From: Candidatus Rokuibacteriota bacterium
GTDB taxonomy: Bacteria; Methylomirabilota; Methylomirabilia; Rokubacteriales; CSP1-6
Assembly (NCBI GenBank): GCA_003220195.1
Contig: QHRT01000169.1
Location: 1-6,616 of the forward strand
Direction of reading: 5' to 3'
DNA length: 6,616 nucleotides
Part shown: positions 6,482-6,616 of the stretch, in pieces
Position numbering within the stretch: the stretch's first letter is position 1
Layout of the letters: each line of letters starts with the position of its first letter
The notes under the pieces: model-generated
Told to the model about the DNA's origin: nothing
The model's database searches: none
Seen by the model: the letters and a program-made list of their open reading frames with translations, nothing else
Made by a program: the position numbers and the translations under genes

Positions 6482-6501
6482 CGGCGGGGCCGCCCCCGCC
6501 G
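6482..6501 (+). other. GC-rich hairpin in the urtE-ureA spacer
   Basis: Bases 6482-6489 pair perfectly with 6494-6501 (8 bp, all G-C) around a 4-base loop. The hairpin begins 15 bases after the urtE stop and ends at the first base of the ureA ribosome-binding site. There is no T run behind it, so it does not look like a full intrinsic terminator. It could protect the upstream message from 3' decay, attenuate transcription between transporter and urease genes, or affect access to the ureA start. It could also be incidental in such GC-rich DNA. Confidence 0.4.
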
Positions 6502-6512
6502 GGAGACTGACC

Positions 6513-6616
6513 GTGCACCTGACGCCGCGTGAGCAGGACAAGCTTCTCATCGTCGTGGCCGGCGACCTGGCCCGTCGCCGGCGCGCGCGCGGACTCAAGC
6601 TGAACTACCCGGAAGC
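6513..6616 (+). CDS. ureA: UreA, urease gamma subunit (5' end only)
   Basis: The first 34 codons plus two bases of the urease gamma subunit, truncated by the window end (the full protein is usually about 100 residues). The N-terminus MHLTPREQDKLLI and the segment RARGLKLNYPEA match the strongly conserved start of UreA. GTG 6513 is preceded by GGGAGA (6501-6506) at good spacing, and MHLTPRE is the standard start in the family. With UreB and UreC it forms the nickel urease that splits urea into ammonia and carbamate in the cytoplasm. The remaining urease structural genes and Ni-insertion genes are expected downstream. The 46-base spacing after urtE and shared strand suggest transcription as part of the same operon. 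Confidence 0.93.
   Translation, partial: MHLTPREQDKLLIVVAGDLARRRRARGLKLNYPE

Overview
The window carries a complete urea ABC transporter operon, urtABCDE (922-6466), running directly into the start of urease gamma subunit ureA (6513 onward, cut by the window edge). Upstream, on the same strand, lies a gene for an ANTAR-type RNA-binding antitermination regulator (95-679). All genes are on the + strand. GC is very high, with strong G/C preference at third codon positions. The Tat-exported periplasmic binding protein, the UrtB form with a long exported N-terminal domain, and the sigma-54-like promoters suggest a GC-rich Gram-negative (diderm) bacterium, such as a proteobacterial or soil/groundwater lineage. 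The species cannot be told from this sequence.

Layout: 1-94 is a short upstream region with a sigma-54-like -24/-12 element (65-80). 95-679 encodes the receiver-ANTAR regulator. 680-921 is a 242-base intergenic leader. It holds a second, better sigma-54-like element (734-749) and, about five bases past the predicted transcript start, two adjacent 5-bp hairpins (766-781 and 782-797) with loops AACGAC and AACGAG. Both loops have A at position 1 and G at position 4, the pattern known for ANTAR RNA targets. urtA, urtB, urtC, urtD and urtE then follow with overlaps or a 1-base gap. A 46-base spacer containing a GC hairpin separates urtE from ureA.

How it likely works: UrtA binds urea in the periplasm, UrtB and UrtC form the membrane channel, and UrtD and UrtE hydrolyse ATP. 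Urea is then hydrolysed by the urease whose genes begin at the right edge, giving ammonium. The upstream region looks like a two-layer nitrogen control circuit: sigma-54 initiation, then ANTAR protein acting on the nascent leader RNA. The receiver domain of the regulator has Ala58 where the phosphorylated Asp normally sits. Control by a partner protein (as in AmiC-AmiR) therefore seems more likely than phosphorylation. The transporter genes are ordinary; the leader RNA with its adjacent, probably phosphorylation-independent regulator is the part worth attention.
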